Assembly: GCA_963738325.1 (NCBI GenBank) | Contig: CAVTWD010000009.1 | Span: forward strand, 310,001-374,000 | DNA: 64,000 nucleotides | Direction: 5' to 3' | DNA from: CAVTWD01 sp963738325 | GTDB lineage: Bacteria; Actinomycetota; Acidimicrobiia; Acidimicrobiales; Ilumatobacteraceae | In this document: positions 44,634-53,150 of the stretch, one piece after another | Numbering within the stretch: the stretch's first letter is position 1 | How the letters are laid out: the number at the start of each line of letters is the position of its first letter | Made by a program: the position numbers and the translations under genes | Notes under the pieces: generated by a model | What the model saw: the letters and a program-made list of their open reading frames with translations, nothing else | Told to the model about the DNA's origin: nothing | Database searches by the model: none

Positions 44634-45526
44634 TCAGATGCGGTCCGGCGGCGCTTCGGTGACGAGGCGATAGATCCGCTCCAGATCCTCCAGCGTCGCG
44701 AACTCGACGACGACTCGACCGCGCTTAGCCCCCATGCTGACCCGCACCCGCGTGTCGAGGTAGTCGGAGAGCAGCTCCTCGAGCTCGAGGAGACCTGGTG
44801 GGCGCAAGCGGCTCGAGCTAGCGCCGTTGGCGCGGCGCTCACCACCTGGCTCATCGACGTCGGCGTCAGCGCTGCGAACGGCCTCCTCGACGGCACGCAC
44901 GGACCAGGCCTCGGCCACGGCCTGGCGAGCCAGCGCCTCCTGGGCCGGCCGGCTCGGGAGGCCCAGCACTGCCCGCGCGTGCCCGGCACTCAGGCGACCG
45001 TCGGCCACCAGATGCTGCACCGTCGGCGGCAGGTTCAAGAGCCGAAGGGTGTTCGTGATCGTCACCCGGCTCTTGCCGACGCGATTGGCCACGTCGTCAT
45101 GCGTCAACCCGAAGTCGTCGATCAACTCCTGGAAGGCCGCGGCCTCCTCGAGGGGGTTCAGGTCCTGGCGGTGCAGGTTCTCGATGAGCGCCTGCTCGAT
45201 GGCTGCGAGATCATCGGTCTCACGAATGAGCGCCGGGATGCGGTCGAGGCCCGCCCGATGGCACGCCCGCCAGCGCCGCTCGCCCGCGATCAGCTGGTAG
45301 CGACCTGTCTCGGGCAGGGGCCGCACGAGGATCGGCTGCAGGACGCCGACTTCCGGATCGACGCGGTGAGCTCCGACAAGGTGCCCTCGTCAAAGGCCGC
45401 CCGCGGCTGGTGCGGGTTCGGCTCGATGCTGGCGAGGGGCAGCTCCTGGAAGGCCGCCGACGTCGCTCCCTCCGGGGGAATCAACGCCCCCAGGCCCCTA
45501 CCGAGCCCGCTGCGGCGCACCGCCAC
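44634..45526 (-). CDS. parB: Chromosome partitioning protein ParB, one-base deletion
   Basis: Binds parS and spreads to organise the origin region. GLGRGLGALIP begins it; PLASIEPNPHQPRAAFDE and, after a lost G near 45362, PILVRPLPETGRYQLIAGERRWRA form the CTPase domain. The HTH has LTHDDVANRVGKSRVTITNTLRLL, and the C-terminal dimerisation part is LEELLSDYLDTRVRV...GRVVVEFATLEDLERIYRLV. Repaired length 297 residues. GTG 45526 follows AAGGAGG and overlaps the end of parA by 29 bp. Confidence 0.95.
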
Positions 45527-46326
45527 TCACCTCCTTGGCCAGCTCGCGGTAGGCGATGGCGCCCACGCGAGCCGGGGTCGAACGCGATGATGGGCTGGCC
45601 ATACGACGGCGCCTCCGACAGCCGCACCGTCCGAGGGACGACCGTGCGGCAGACCTTGTCGCCGAAGTGGGCCCGCACCTCCTGAACGACCTGGTCGGCC
45701 AGCTTCGTGCGGGCGTCGTACATCACGAGGATGATGGTGCTGACCTCCAGGGTCGGGTTGAGTCCCTTCCGGACGAGCTCGATGTTGCGCAGGAGCTGGC
45801 CCAGGCCCTCCAGGGCGTAGTACTCGCACTGGATCGGCACGAGCACCTCGTGGGCCGCCGCCATCCCGTTCACGGTGAGCAGCCCGAGGGACGGCGGGCA
45901 GTCGATGAGCACGAAGTCGTAGTCGTCGACCACGGTGTCGAGGGCACGGCGGAGGCGGAGCTCACGGCTGAAGGCCGGCACGAGCTCGATCTCGGCACCC
46001 GCGAGGTCGAGGGTCGCCGGAGCCACGAAGAGGTTCCGCACCGACGTCGGTTCGACGCAGTCCTCCAAGGGAAGGTCGTGCAGCACCACGTCATACATGG
46101 TCGCCTCGAGGTTGCGGGTGTCGATCCCGAGGCCGGTGGTGGCATTGGCCTGGGGGTCGAGGTCGACAACGAGGGTCCGGTAGCCGAGGTCGGCGAGGCA
46201 GGCCCCCAGGTTCACCGCCGTGGTGGTCTTGCCGACGCCGCCCTTCTGGTTGGCGACGGCGAATGTGCGGGGCAAGGGTCGCGGGCCCGAAGGGGGCGGC
46301 GGCTCCCCATCCTCGACGAAGGCCAT
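45498..46326 (-). CDS. parA: Chromosome partitioning ATPase ParA, one-base insertion
   Basis: Walker-type ATPase that moves ParB-bound origins. RTFAVANQKGGVGKTTTAVNLGA has the deviant Walker A; VDLDPQANATTGLG, VLIDCPPSLGLLTVNGM and VVPRTVRLSEAPSYGQPII follow. An extra G near 45570 (GGG in the minus strand) shifts the end; repaired, it finishes GAIAYRELAKEVSGGAPQRAR at 45498-45500. ATG 46326 has GGGAGG. 275 residues. Two parS sites lie just upstream of its start. Confidence 0.95.
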
Positions 46327-46410
46327 CGATGCGATCCTCCCGACGCGAGCTCGACAGGGGCGAGCGAGGCGGATCTTATCGAGGGTTTCTCGAGGGGTCA
46401 CGCTTTGCTC

Positions 46411-46424
46411 GTTCCACGTGAAAC
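46411..46424. promoter_or_regulatory. parS site 1
   Basis: GTTCCACGTGAAAC differs from the common parS core GTTTCACGTGAAAC at one base. It lies 85 bp before the parA start. ParB should bind here and load onto the chromosome. Confidence 0.85.
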
Positions 46425-46455
46425 CCAGAGCCCTCCAAGGAGGCGGGCGAGCGCG

Positions 46456-46469
46456 GTTCCACGTGAAAC
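46456..46469. promoter_or_regulatory. parS site 2
   Basis: A second GTTCCACGTGAAAC, in the same orientation as site 1 and 45 bp from it (start to start). It carries the same T-to-C change, so the variant is likely a true feature and not a copying error. Confidence 0.85.
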
Positions 46470-46527
46470 CACCCCGCCGCGGCGCCTCAAAGGATCGGTA
46501 CCGAATCGGCGCCGAATCGGCGCCGCA

Positions 46528-47128
46528 TCAGAACAGGAGCGGGCGGAGGCGGCGACGCGGGACGGTGGCCGGGACCCGGCCAACCAAGGTGAACGAGGCG
46601 AACGCGGGGTCGAGCGTTGCATCTCGGACCAGGCCGACGACGCGCCAGCCCGACGGCCGGCCATCGACCAGGGTCGGGCACGGGCGGCTCGCTGACGACG
46701 AGTTGCCCGCCAGTCTCGAGGAAAGCGGCGGCGCACTCGGCGACCGCCGCAGGCGGACCGAAGCTCCGAGCCACGACGGCGTCGAACTGGCCGCGCCAAA
46801 GCGGATTTCTCCCGGCCATCTCGGCCCGCGTGTCGAGGACGGTGACCCGAGCGAGATCGAGCCTCCCGATGGCGCGGCGCAGGGTGTCGGCCCGGCGACG
46901 TCTCGCCTCGAGCAGGACCATCGACAGATTCGGATCGTCGACGGCAAGCACCAGGCCCGGAATCCCGGCGCCGCTGCCGAGGTCGAGGACTCGCCGAGCC
47001 GGCCGGAGCACGCGGCCGAACCGGCGCGAATGGTCGATGACCGTCTCGATGTCGTCAGTGCCGAGGAGCCCGAGCCGCGCCGCGTCCGTCAGGACGTCGC
47101 GGAGGGCCTCTTGCCCCGGGTCAGGCAT
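46528..47128 (-). CDS. rsmG: 16S rRNA (guanine-N7) methyltransferase RsmG, one-base insertion
   Basis: Methylates a guanine in 16S rRNA (m7G527 in E. coli). RRVLDLGSGAGIPGLVLAV is the SAM-binding motif; LSMVLLEARRRRADTLRRAIGRL and FDAVVARSFGPPAAVAECAAAFL follow. An extra C near 46672 (CCC) shifts the frame; repaired, the tail reads LVDGRPSGWRVVGLVRDATLDPAFASFTLVG... and stops at 46528. 199 residues. ATG 47128 overlaps the jag stop by 8 bp. Confidence 0.94.
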
Positions 47129-48029
47129 CGGCCGGGAGGATCACCACCCGGCGGAAGGGCTCCTCACCCTCGGAGCGGGTGGCCACACCGGCGAGGGTGT
47201 TGACGACATCGTGCACGACCTTGCGGTCGGCCGCGGACATCGGCTCCAGGGCGCGGGATTGGCCCGAGGCCACGACCTGATTGGCCACTTGCTGGGTGAA
47301 GCGGGCCAGGGCTTCGCGCCGCCGCTCGCGGTAGCCGGCGATGTCGATGCGCAGACGGCTGTGGCGGTCGTCGTCGTGACGCTGCACCGCGAGGCGAGTC
47401 AGGTCCTGGATGGCTTGGAGCGTCTGGCCCCGAGGCCCGATCAGCAGGCCGAGGTCCTCGCCGTGGAGCCGGACTTCGAGGTCACCCTCCTCCAACGAGA
47501 TCACCTCGGTCGTGCCGTGTAGCCCGAAGGCCGAGGCCAGCCCCTCCAGGAATTCGCCCGCCGCGGGCCCCTGGGCGCTGGCCGCATCGCTGCCTGCTGG
47601 GGCGCGGCCACGGCGACCCGTGGCCGTGGTCTCCACCGCCTCCGCGGCGGGGCGGTCCCCCTCGCCGCTCTCGGCGGCCTCGTCGTCTTCGGGATCACGG
47701 TCACCAGAACGCTCGGCGGCCTCTGGTGCGGTCCAGGCCTCTTCGCCGTCGCTCTCGCGCTCCGAGGCGGCGTCGTCGCTCACGTCGAGCTCTCCGTCGC
47801 CGTCCACCTTCGCCCGTCGGCGCCGGTCGCGGCGCTCGGCCTTCGGCCGCGGCCGAGTCGGCCGCACCCGGGCCCGGACCCGCGCCTCGCCTCGAACCCG
47901 GCCGAACAGGCCGGGTTTGGGCTCGTCGACGATCTCGAACTCAGCGTCGGGCTCGTCGACCCCCAACTGGTCGAGGGCGCGGTCCTTGGCCTCCTCCACG
48001 GTGCGACCCGTGGTTTCCACCCACTCCAT
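47121..48029 (-). CDS. jag: RNA-binding protein Jag/KhpB
   Basis: Jag-N domain (WVETTGRTVEEAKDRALDQLGVDE, IVDEPKPGLFGRVRGEARVRARV), a long acidic Glu/Asp/Ala linker (about 75-165), then the KH domain (EVRLHGEDLGLLIGPRGQTLQAIQDLTRLAVQR) and R3H domain (YRERRREALARFTQQVANQV, LEPMSAADRKVVHDVV). Binds RNA and, in Gram-positives, affects cell division and envelope growth. ATG 48029 has GGAG. 302 residues, long because of the linker. It is in the yidC-jag-rsmG order usual in Actinobacteria. Confidence 0.94.
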   Translation of the reverse strand: MEWVETTGRTVEEAKDRALDQLGVDEPDAEFEIVDEPKPGLFGRVRGEARVRARVRPTRPRPKAERRDRRRRAKVDGDGELDVSDDAASERESDGEEAWTAPEAAERSGDRDPEDDEAAESGEGDRPAAEAVETTATGRRGRAPAGSDAASAQGPAAGEFLEGLASAFGLHGTTEVISLEEGDLEVRLHGEDLGLLIGPRGQTLQAIQDLTRLAVQRHDDDRHSRLRIDIAGYRERRREALARFTQQVANQVVASGQSRALEPMSAADRKVVHDVVNTLAGVATRSEGEEPFRRVVILPADA

Positions 48030-48045
48030 CGCTTCACTCCAAGCA

Positions 48046-49044
48046 CTACTTCTTCTTCGGCGCCGGCCGCGGCTGGGGCCGAGGTCGAGGCGTCGTTCGG
48101 TTGGGGGACCCCCGAGGGGTCGGTCGCTTCCCCGCGCCTGTCGAGGACGAGGGAGCCGGCCGTCCCTCGGCGGGGGCCTTCTTCGGGGTCGGCTTCTTCG
48201 CCGCGGTCGGGCTCGGTTTCGGCGCGGGCTTCTTCTTCGCCGCGCCGTTGCCCGAATCATCTCCGCCTTTGCCCACGCTCGCGCCCTGGTCGCGGTAGAA
48301 GCGGCGAGTGATGTAGGCCTGCTGGCCGATGCGGTAGAGGCTCGACGTGATGAAGTAGACGATGAGGCCGGCGGGCAAGGTCAGCGAGATCACCGCGAAG
48401 AAGATCGGGATGATCCGCATGATCATCACTTGTTGCGGATTGACCTGGTCCTTCATCCGCGCCGAGACCTGGCGCTGCTGGTAGTAGCTCAGCCCGGCCA
48501 CGACCAGCACGAGGATGAGGTAGGGCAGCCCGTTGACGAACCCCTTGCCCAGCTGCTTGGTGGCCGGCTGGGCCAGGTCGATGCCGAACGACATCATCGT
48601 CGTCTGACCGAAGAGGCTCTTGAAGAGGGCGCTCGACTGCTTGATGTAGTCGGGGTAGAAGCCGTTCGGCGGCTTGCAGGTCTGCCCCCCGATGACCATC
48701 ACGTGCGAGCAGGTCCGGGTCAACCCGCGCAGCACCCGGTAGAGGATGAAGAAGACCGGCGCCTGCAGCAGGAGCGGGAGGCAGCCCGACAACGGGTTGA
48801 TCCGGTTCTCCTTGTACAGCGCCATCATCTCTTCGTTGAGCTTCTGGCGGTCGCCCTTGTGCTCGGCTTGGAGCCGCTTGATCTCGGGCTGCAGCTTCTG
48901 GAGCTGCAGCATGTTCTTCGTGCCCTTCAAGGTGAGCGGCGTGAGCACGATCATCACCAGGAGCGTGAACAGGGCGATAGCGAGGGCGTAGTTGTGCGTG
49001 ACGGCGTAGCACCACGCGAGGATCGTGGCGAAGAGCTCAAACAC
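48046..49044 (-). CDS. yidC: Membrane protein insertase YidC
   Basis: Inserts membrane proteins, alone or with SecYEG. Membrane segments include FATILAWCYAVTHNYALAIALFTLLVMIVLTPLTLKGTK, GCLPLLLQAPVFFILYRVLRGL, LPYLILVLVVAGLSYYQQRQ and IIPIFFAVISLTLPAGLIVYFITSSLYRIGQQ. The cytoplasmic helical hairpin MLQLQKLQPEIKRLQAEHKGDRQKL is present. The C-terminal 85 residues are basic and Pro/Lys-rich, ending PAPKKK. GTG 49044 overlaps the yidD stop. 332 residues. Confidence 0.95.
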   Translation of the reverse strand: MFELFATILAWCYAVTHNYALAIALFTLLVMIVLTPLTLKGTKNMLQLQKLQPEIKRLQAEHKGDRQKLNEEMMALYKENRINPLSGCLPLLLQAPVFFILYRVLRGLTRTCSHVMVIGGQTCKPPNGFYPDYIKQSSALFKSLFGQTTMMSFGIDLAQPATKQLGKGFVNGLPYLILVLVVAGLSYYQQRQVSARMKDQVNPQQVMIMRIIPIFFAVISLTLPAGLIVYFITSSLYRIGQQAYITRRFYRDQGASVGKGGDDSGNGAAKKKPAPKPSPTAAKKPTPKKAPAEGRPAPSSSTGAGKRPTPRGSPNRTTPRPRPQPRPAPKKK

Positions 49045-49428
49045 GGCGTTGCGCCTTTGCCCGCGGCTCGGGCACGAGGTCGACGCCGTGCCCGCCGAAG
49101 GGATGGCACCGGGCGACGCGACGAAGGCTGAGACCGAGCCCTCCACCGCTCCGTGGGTTTCCAAGGCCTCGACCGCGTAGGCCGAGCACGACGGCCAGAA
49201 GCGGCAGGGAGAGGGCCGGCCGGCCCGCGCCGCCTGGTAGATCCGCACGAGCCCTATCAGCGCACGGGTCGCCAGCCGCGGCTTCGGTTGGGGCTCGCCG
49301 GCGACGTCTGGGACGCCGGTGCCGCCCGGGTGGCCCCGGGCTTCGTCCGTGACGCGAGCGGGATCGGGTGCGGGCGCAACCTCCGCGCCGAGTCCCTGCC
49401 GCTCCGCGACGTGCAGGCGTTCAGTCAC
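49037..49428 (-). CDS. yidD: Membrane protein insertion efficiency factor YidD, one-base deletion
   Basis: Core LIGLVRIYQAARAGRPSPCRFWPSCSAYAVEALETHGAV has the typical Cys residues. A missing C near 49133 breaks the frame; repaired, it continues GLGLSLRRVARCHPFGGHGVDLVPEP and stops at 49037-49039, overlapping the yidC start. GTG 49428 gives an N-terminal extension of about 55 residues; the family is usually 70-90, and 130 here. Assists YidC at the membrane. Confidence 0.9.
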
Positions 49429-49765
49429 GGCGATCACCGGCCTTGACGGCAACGAGCAGGCCACCAACGTCGGCGCAGAGACGGCTGAAAGGGGCCCCCG
49501 CGGCGTCCGGACCCGCGCCCACGAGATACCAACCCGCCGGCAGCCCTCCCGAGGCGGCGGCGTCGGCGAGGATCGCTCGCAGCTGGCGACGGATACGATT
49601 CCTCATGACGGCACTCCCGAGCGGCCGACCGAGCGCGAACGCGACGCGCGGAGGCCATGCGGTGGAATCCTCGATCCACGAGCACCAGAGGAGGCCATGA
49701 CGGAAGCGTCGCCCTTCGGTCCGGAAGCGGTCGAACACCGACCGCTCGCGGATCCGCCAGGTCAG
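49421..49765 (-). CDS. rnpA: Ribonuclease P protein component
   Basis: Protein cofactor of RNase P, which matures tRNA 5' ends. RIRERSVFDRFRTEGRRFRHGLLWCSW, RVAFALGRPLGSAVMRNRIRRQLRAIL (RNR motif) and GWYLVGAGPDAA identify it. No ATG, GTG or TTG is in frame between the rpmH stop and the conserved part, so CTG 49765, overlapping the rpmH TGA (CTGA), is proposed. 114 residues. It overlaps the yidD start by 8 bp. Confidence 0.9.
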   Translation of the reverse strand: MTWRIRERSVFDRFRTEGRRFRHGLLWCSWIEDSTAWPPRVAFALGRPLGSAVMRNRIRRQLRAILADAAASGGLPAGWYLVGAGPDAAGAPFSRLCADVGGLLVAVKAGDRRD

Positions 49766-49896
49766 GCCGACAGCCGCTGCCGGCCCTTCGCCCGGCGAGC
49801 CTTCAGGATGGCGCGCCCCGCCCGCGTGCTCATGCGGTATCGGAAGCCGTGGCGCTTCGCCCGCCTCCGGTTGTTCGGCTGGTAGGTGCGCTTCAC
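49762..49896 (-). CDS. rpmH: 50S ribosomal protein bL34
   Basis: KRTYQPNNRRRAKRHGFRYRMSTRAGRAILKARRAKGR is a classic L34 sequence of 44 residues. GTG 49896 is set by GAGGAGG 4 bases upstream. It opens the rpmH-rnpA-yidD-yidC-jag-rsmG-parA-parB series, transcribed away from dnaA. The region up to dnaA (49897-50397, about 500 bp) contains divergent promoters and the DnaA boxes listed separately. Confidence 0.97.
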   Translation of the reverse strand: MKRTYQPNNRRRAKRHGFRYRMSTRAGRAILKARRAKGRQRLSA

Positions 49897-50337
49897 CAGG
49901 CCTCCTCAGGGATCGCAGCTCGCCGACGTGGACCGGCCGTGTCGCCTGCGAGGGCATACGTCGAACGAGGCGCCCCGGGGACGCCCGGCGCGCCGTCGAG
50001 ACGCCAGGCTAGCGGGCCAGGCCGGACGCGGCAAGGAGGACCGACGCCGGGGGGCTGAGAGACCACGAAACTCAGCGTCACCCCTTGTTTCGGTTCCGGA
50101 GGGGCGTGCTAGCGTCGGCAGCTCACGATTCACGCACAAGCGAACAAGCAGGAGGGGGGTGAGCACGGCCAATCGACCGGCGAGCGGCTCGCAGGACGGG
50201 TAACAGCGCAGCTCAGCGGCTTTCGCGAGCTGCTCAGCGGACCGACCTGGACGCTCGGCCCAAATGGGGGGCCGGCAGCAGTGATCGCTGCCACGAGACA
50301 AGGGAGACGGGCGGGGATGGGTCATTTGGCTCATTCG

Positions 50338-50369
50338 TTTTCCACAGGTGTGGATGTGGCTGTGGATGT
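50338..50369. promoter_or_regulatory. Cluster of three DnaA-box-like sites before dnaA
   Basis: TTTTCCACA (50338-50346), TGTGGATGT (50349-50357) and TGTGGATGT (50361-50369) are each one or two bases from the consensus TTATCCACA or its complement. They lie 29-60 bp before the chosen dnaA start, so DnaA may bind to control its own gene. An upstream start at 50281 would put them inside the coding region, which argues for the GTG at 50398. Confidence 0.7.
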
Positions 50370-50397
50370 CGGCACGAGGCAGGAGTCGGAACAGCAG

Positions 50398-51766
50398 GTG
50401 AACGATTCCCAACACCTGTGGACGGCAGCCAGGCAGATCCTGCGGGCTCAGGTGTCCGATGCGGTGTGGCTCTCGACGTTCCAGGACGTGCTGCCCATCG
50501 AGCTGGCCGACGGTCAACTGGTGCTGGGCGTGCCGAACTCGCAGATCCGAGAACGTATCGAGGGGCGCTACCTGCAGCTCGTTCGCGACGCGCTCGACGA
50601 GATCGGTCGCCGCGACGTCACGGTGAGACTGGTCGTGCGACCCGAGCGCAGCTCGGATGTCAGCTTCGCAGCGATCGACATCGAGGTTGCTCCGGCCACG
50701 TCGACGCCGAGCCTCACGTCGACGCCGCGCGACGGCAGCAACCGACTTCATCGCCTGTACACGTTCGACACGTTCGTGAAGGGGGCGTCCAACCAGTTCG
50801 CCCTGGCCGCGGCCCAGCGCGTCGCGGAAACCCCGGCGCGGTCGTACAACCCGTTGTTCATCTACGGCGCGGCCGGGCTCGGCAAGACGCACCTCCTTCA
50901 CGCCATCGGTCACTATGTCGACCAGAACTACGGCCAGTACTCGGTGCGCTACGTCTCTACGGAGACCTTCTTGAACGAGTACGTCGACGCCATCCGCTCG
51001 AACTCCACCGCGCTGTTCAAACGGCGGTATCGCGACGTCGACGTGCTGCTCATCGACGACATCCAGTTCATGGAAGGCAAAGAGGGGCTACAGGAGGAGT
51101 TCTTCCACACGTTCAACTCCCTCCACGGGGCGAACAAGCAGATCGTCATCTCCTCCGACCGGATGCCCGACGCCATCCCCACCCTCGAGGACCGGCTCCG
51201 CGGCCGCTTCAAGTGGGGGCTGATCACCGACATCCAGCCACCGGATCTCGAGACCCGCCTGGCCATCCTGCGCAACAAGGCCGAGCGGGACCACAGCCAG
51301 ATCGGTGAGGAGGTCCTGCAGTTCATCGCCGTGCGCATCACCAACAACATCCGCGAGCTCGAGGGTGCGCTGATCCGCGTGTCGGCCTATGCCAGCTTGA
51401 ACCAGGTGCCGATCAGCCCCGAGCTGGCCGAGCGTCTGCTCGCGGACCTGCTGGCCGACAACGGGAAAACGCCCGCTCACGCCCGAGTACATGCTGCCGA
51501 TCATCGCCGAGTTCTTCGGTTTCTCCATCGAAGCCTTGAAGGGGAAGAGCCGCCAGCGCCCCTTGGTCACTGCCCGCCAAATCGGCATGTACGTCATGCG
51601 GGACCTCACCGATCTCTCGTACCCGGCCATCGCCCGCGAGTTCGGCGGCCGTGACCATACGACGGTGATCCATGCTGTCGAGAAAGTCCAACGGCTGATG
51701 AAAGAGCGTCAGCAGGTCTACGACCAGGTGAACGAGCTCGTGCAGCGCATCAAGTCCGGCCCCTGA
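50398..51766 (+). CDS. dnaA: Chromosomal replication initiator DnaA, one-base insertion
   Basis: Domain I (SQHLWTAARQILRAQVSDAVWLSTFQD), a short domain II, AAA+ domain III (FVKGASNQFALAAAQRVAE, YGAAGLGKTHLLHAIGHY Walker A, VDVLLIDDIQFMEGKEG Walker B, LKWGL-type sensor region as RGRFKWGLITDIQPPD) and domain IV (SYPAIAREFGGRDHTTVIHAVEKV). An extra A in AAAA at 51466-51469 breaks it; repaired, RPLTPEYMLPIIAEFFG joins the halves, giving 455 residues. GTG 50398 is chosen from AGGAG at 50381 and the alignment start. Confidence 0.96.
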
Positions 51767-51992
51767 GGTCCCCGTGGACGAACCTGGGGACCGAGGAGGC
51801 CAGGGCGGGGGACGATGACGCCGTCGTCCCCTGCAGATCGCCGACGACCACCGCGGGCTGTGGAAGGCTGTGGATGAACCCGACGGAACGGAGAACGGCC
51901 TGAGCAGGCGCGATGGCCCTTCACCCACAATCCACAGCTCTTATTACCGCTATCAGCATTTTCAGATCCGTTAGAGGGGGAAGGAACCACCC
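51767..51992. other. oriC: Probable oriC core (dnaA-dnaN intergenic region)
   Basis: 226 bp without a gene. DnaA-box-like sites: TGTGGAAGG (51859-51867), TGTGGATGA (51869-51877, one mismatch) and CAATCCACA (51928-51936). An A/T-rich stretch beginning CTTATTACCGCTATCAGC (about 51940-51976) could be the unwinding element. The region also carries the dnaN ribosome site. The assignment rests on position between dnaA and dnaN and on these boxes; the exact unwinding site is not known. Confidence 0.6.
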
Positions 51993-53093
51993 GTGAGGTT
52001 TCGATGCGAACGGGACGTGCTGGCGGACGCTCTGGCCGTCACGGGCCGGGCCGCGACCACCCGCAACGATCCTCGGCTGAGCAACCTGAACCTCGAGCTT
52101 CGGGGTGACGAGCTGTCCATCACCGGCACCGACGACGAGCTCACCATCCATGTCGAGATCACGGTGGCCGGCGGTGCTGACGGAACCCTCGTCGCTCCGG
52201 CCCGGCTCATCACCGACATCGTGCGTTCACTCGAAGTCGGCTCGGTGGACATCTCGGCCGAAGCCGACGAGGCCCAGATCCGCTCGGGCCGCTCGCAGTT
52301 CACCGTGCGCACTCGCCCTCCGGAGGACTTTCCCCGCCCCGCGCAGCCGGTGCCTGAGGGCGCCCGGCTGGAGGGACCCACGTTCGGCGATGCCATCCGC
52401 CAAGTCGTCGGCGCCGCCAGCAAGGAAGCCAACCGACCGGTCCTCACTGGTGTCCTGCTGTCCTCGGAAGACGACGGGCTGCGCCTCGTCGCGACGGATT
52501 CTTACCGGCTTGCCATGCGCGATCTCCCGGGTGCTTCGGTGCTCGACGTCGGCCAGCAGGTGCTCATCCCCTCGCGTGCGTTCAGCGAGTTGGTGAGGGT
52601 GCTGCAGCAGGGTGAGGACGTCCTCGTCGGGTTCGGGGAGCGTGATGCCACGTTCCGCACGGGACGGGTGCAGATCACGACCCGGCTCATCGAGGGTCAG
52701 TTCCCCGCTTACCGGCAACTCGTCCCTGCCGGTTACCCAAATCGTGCGACCGTCGGTCGCGAACCCTTGCTCGACGCCATTCGCCGCACCAAGCTTCTCT
52801 TGCCGAGTGGGCCGTCGAGCTCGGCCAGCATCCGCCTGCAGCTGCGGGCGGGCGAGCTGGAGCTGTCGTCGGTGGATGCAGAGCGCGGCAACGCCGTGGA
52901 GTCCCTCGACGCCAAGCTGGAGGGCAACGAGCTGACCATCGCGTTCAACCCGGAGTTCTTGGCCGACGGCGTGGAGGCGGTCGCCGGCGACGAGGTCGTC
53001 ATCGAGACGCTCGATGCCATGAAGCCCGCGCTCCTGCGCTCGACCGAGCAGGCCGGCTACTTGTACCTGTTGATGCCCGTCCGCTTGCCGTAG
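51993..53093 (+). CDS. dnaN: DNA polymerase III sliding clamp (beta subunit)
   Basis: Ring-shaped clamp that holds polymerase on DNA. Three similar domains: MRFRCERDVLADALAVTGRAATTR..PRLSNLNLEL, then FGDAIRQVVGAASKEANRPVLTGVLL...ATDSYRLAM, then GREPLLDAIRRTKLLL, ending in VIETLDAMKPALLRS..AGYLYLLMPVRLP (the usual LMPVRL tail). 366 residues, normal. GTG 51993 has GGGGGAAGGA upstream. Intact. Confidence 0.97.
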   Translation: MRFRCERDVLADALAVTGRAATTRNDPRLSNLNLELRGDELSITGTDDELTIHVEITVAGGADGTLVAPARLITDIVRSLEVGSVDISAEADEAQIRSGRSQFTVRTRPPEDFPRPAQPVPEGARLEGPTFGDAIRQVVGAASKEANRPVLTGVLLSSEDDGLRLVATDSYRLAMRDLPGASVLDVGQQVLIPSRAFSELVRVLQQGEDVLVGFGERDATFRTGRVQITTRLIEGQFPAYRQLVPAGYPNRATVGREPLLDAIRRTKLLLPSGPSSSASIRLQLRAGELELSSVDAERGNAVESLDAKLEGNELTIAFNPEFLADGVEAVAGDEVVIETLDAMKPALLRSTEQAGYLYLLMPVRLP

Positions 53094-53150
53094 GCCGGTG
53101 ATGGCCGCGCGCGCGCGATGTGGTGTGCGGGGAAGGCTCTCTTCCCGCTG

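Noticed and set aside
44634..46326. Real pseudogenisation of parA and parB
   Set aside because: Single-base repairs give full proteins and parS sites are intact; loss of both partition genes is unlikely.
49897..50337. Small genes in the rpmH-dnaA gap
   Set aside because: About 440 bp lacking a convincing frame; it more likely holds divergent promoters and part of the origin region.
51460..51475. Programmed frameshift in dnaA at AAAA
   Set aside because: The run is short and many other genes here show the same kind of slip, so sequencing error is simpler.
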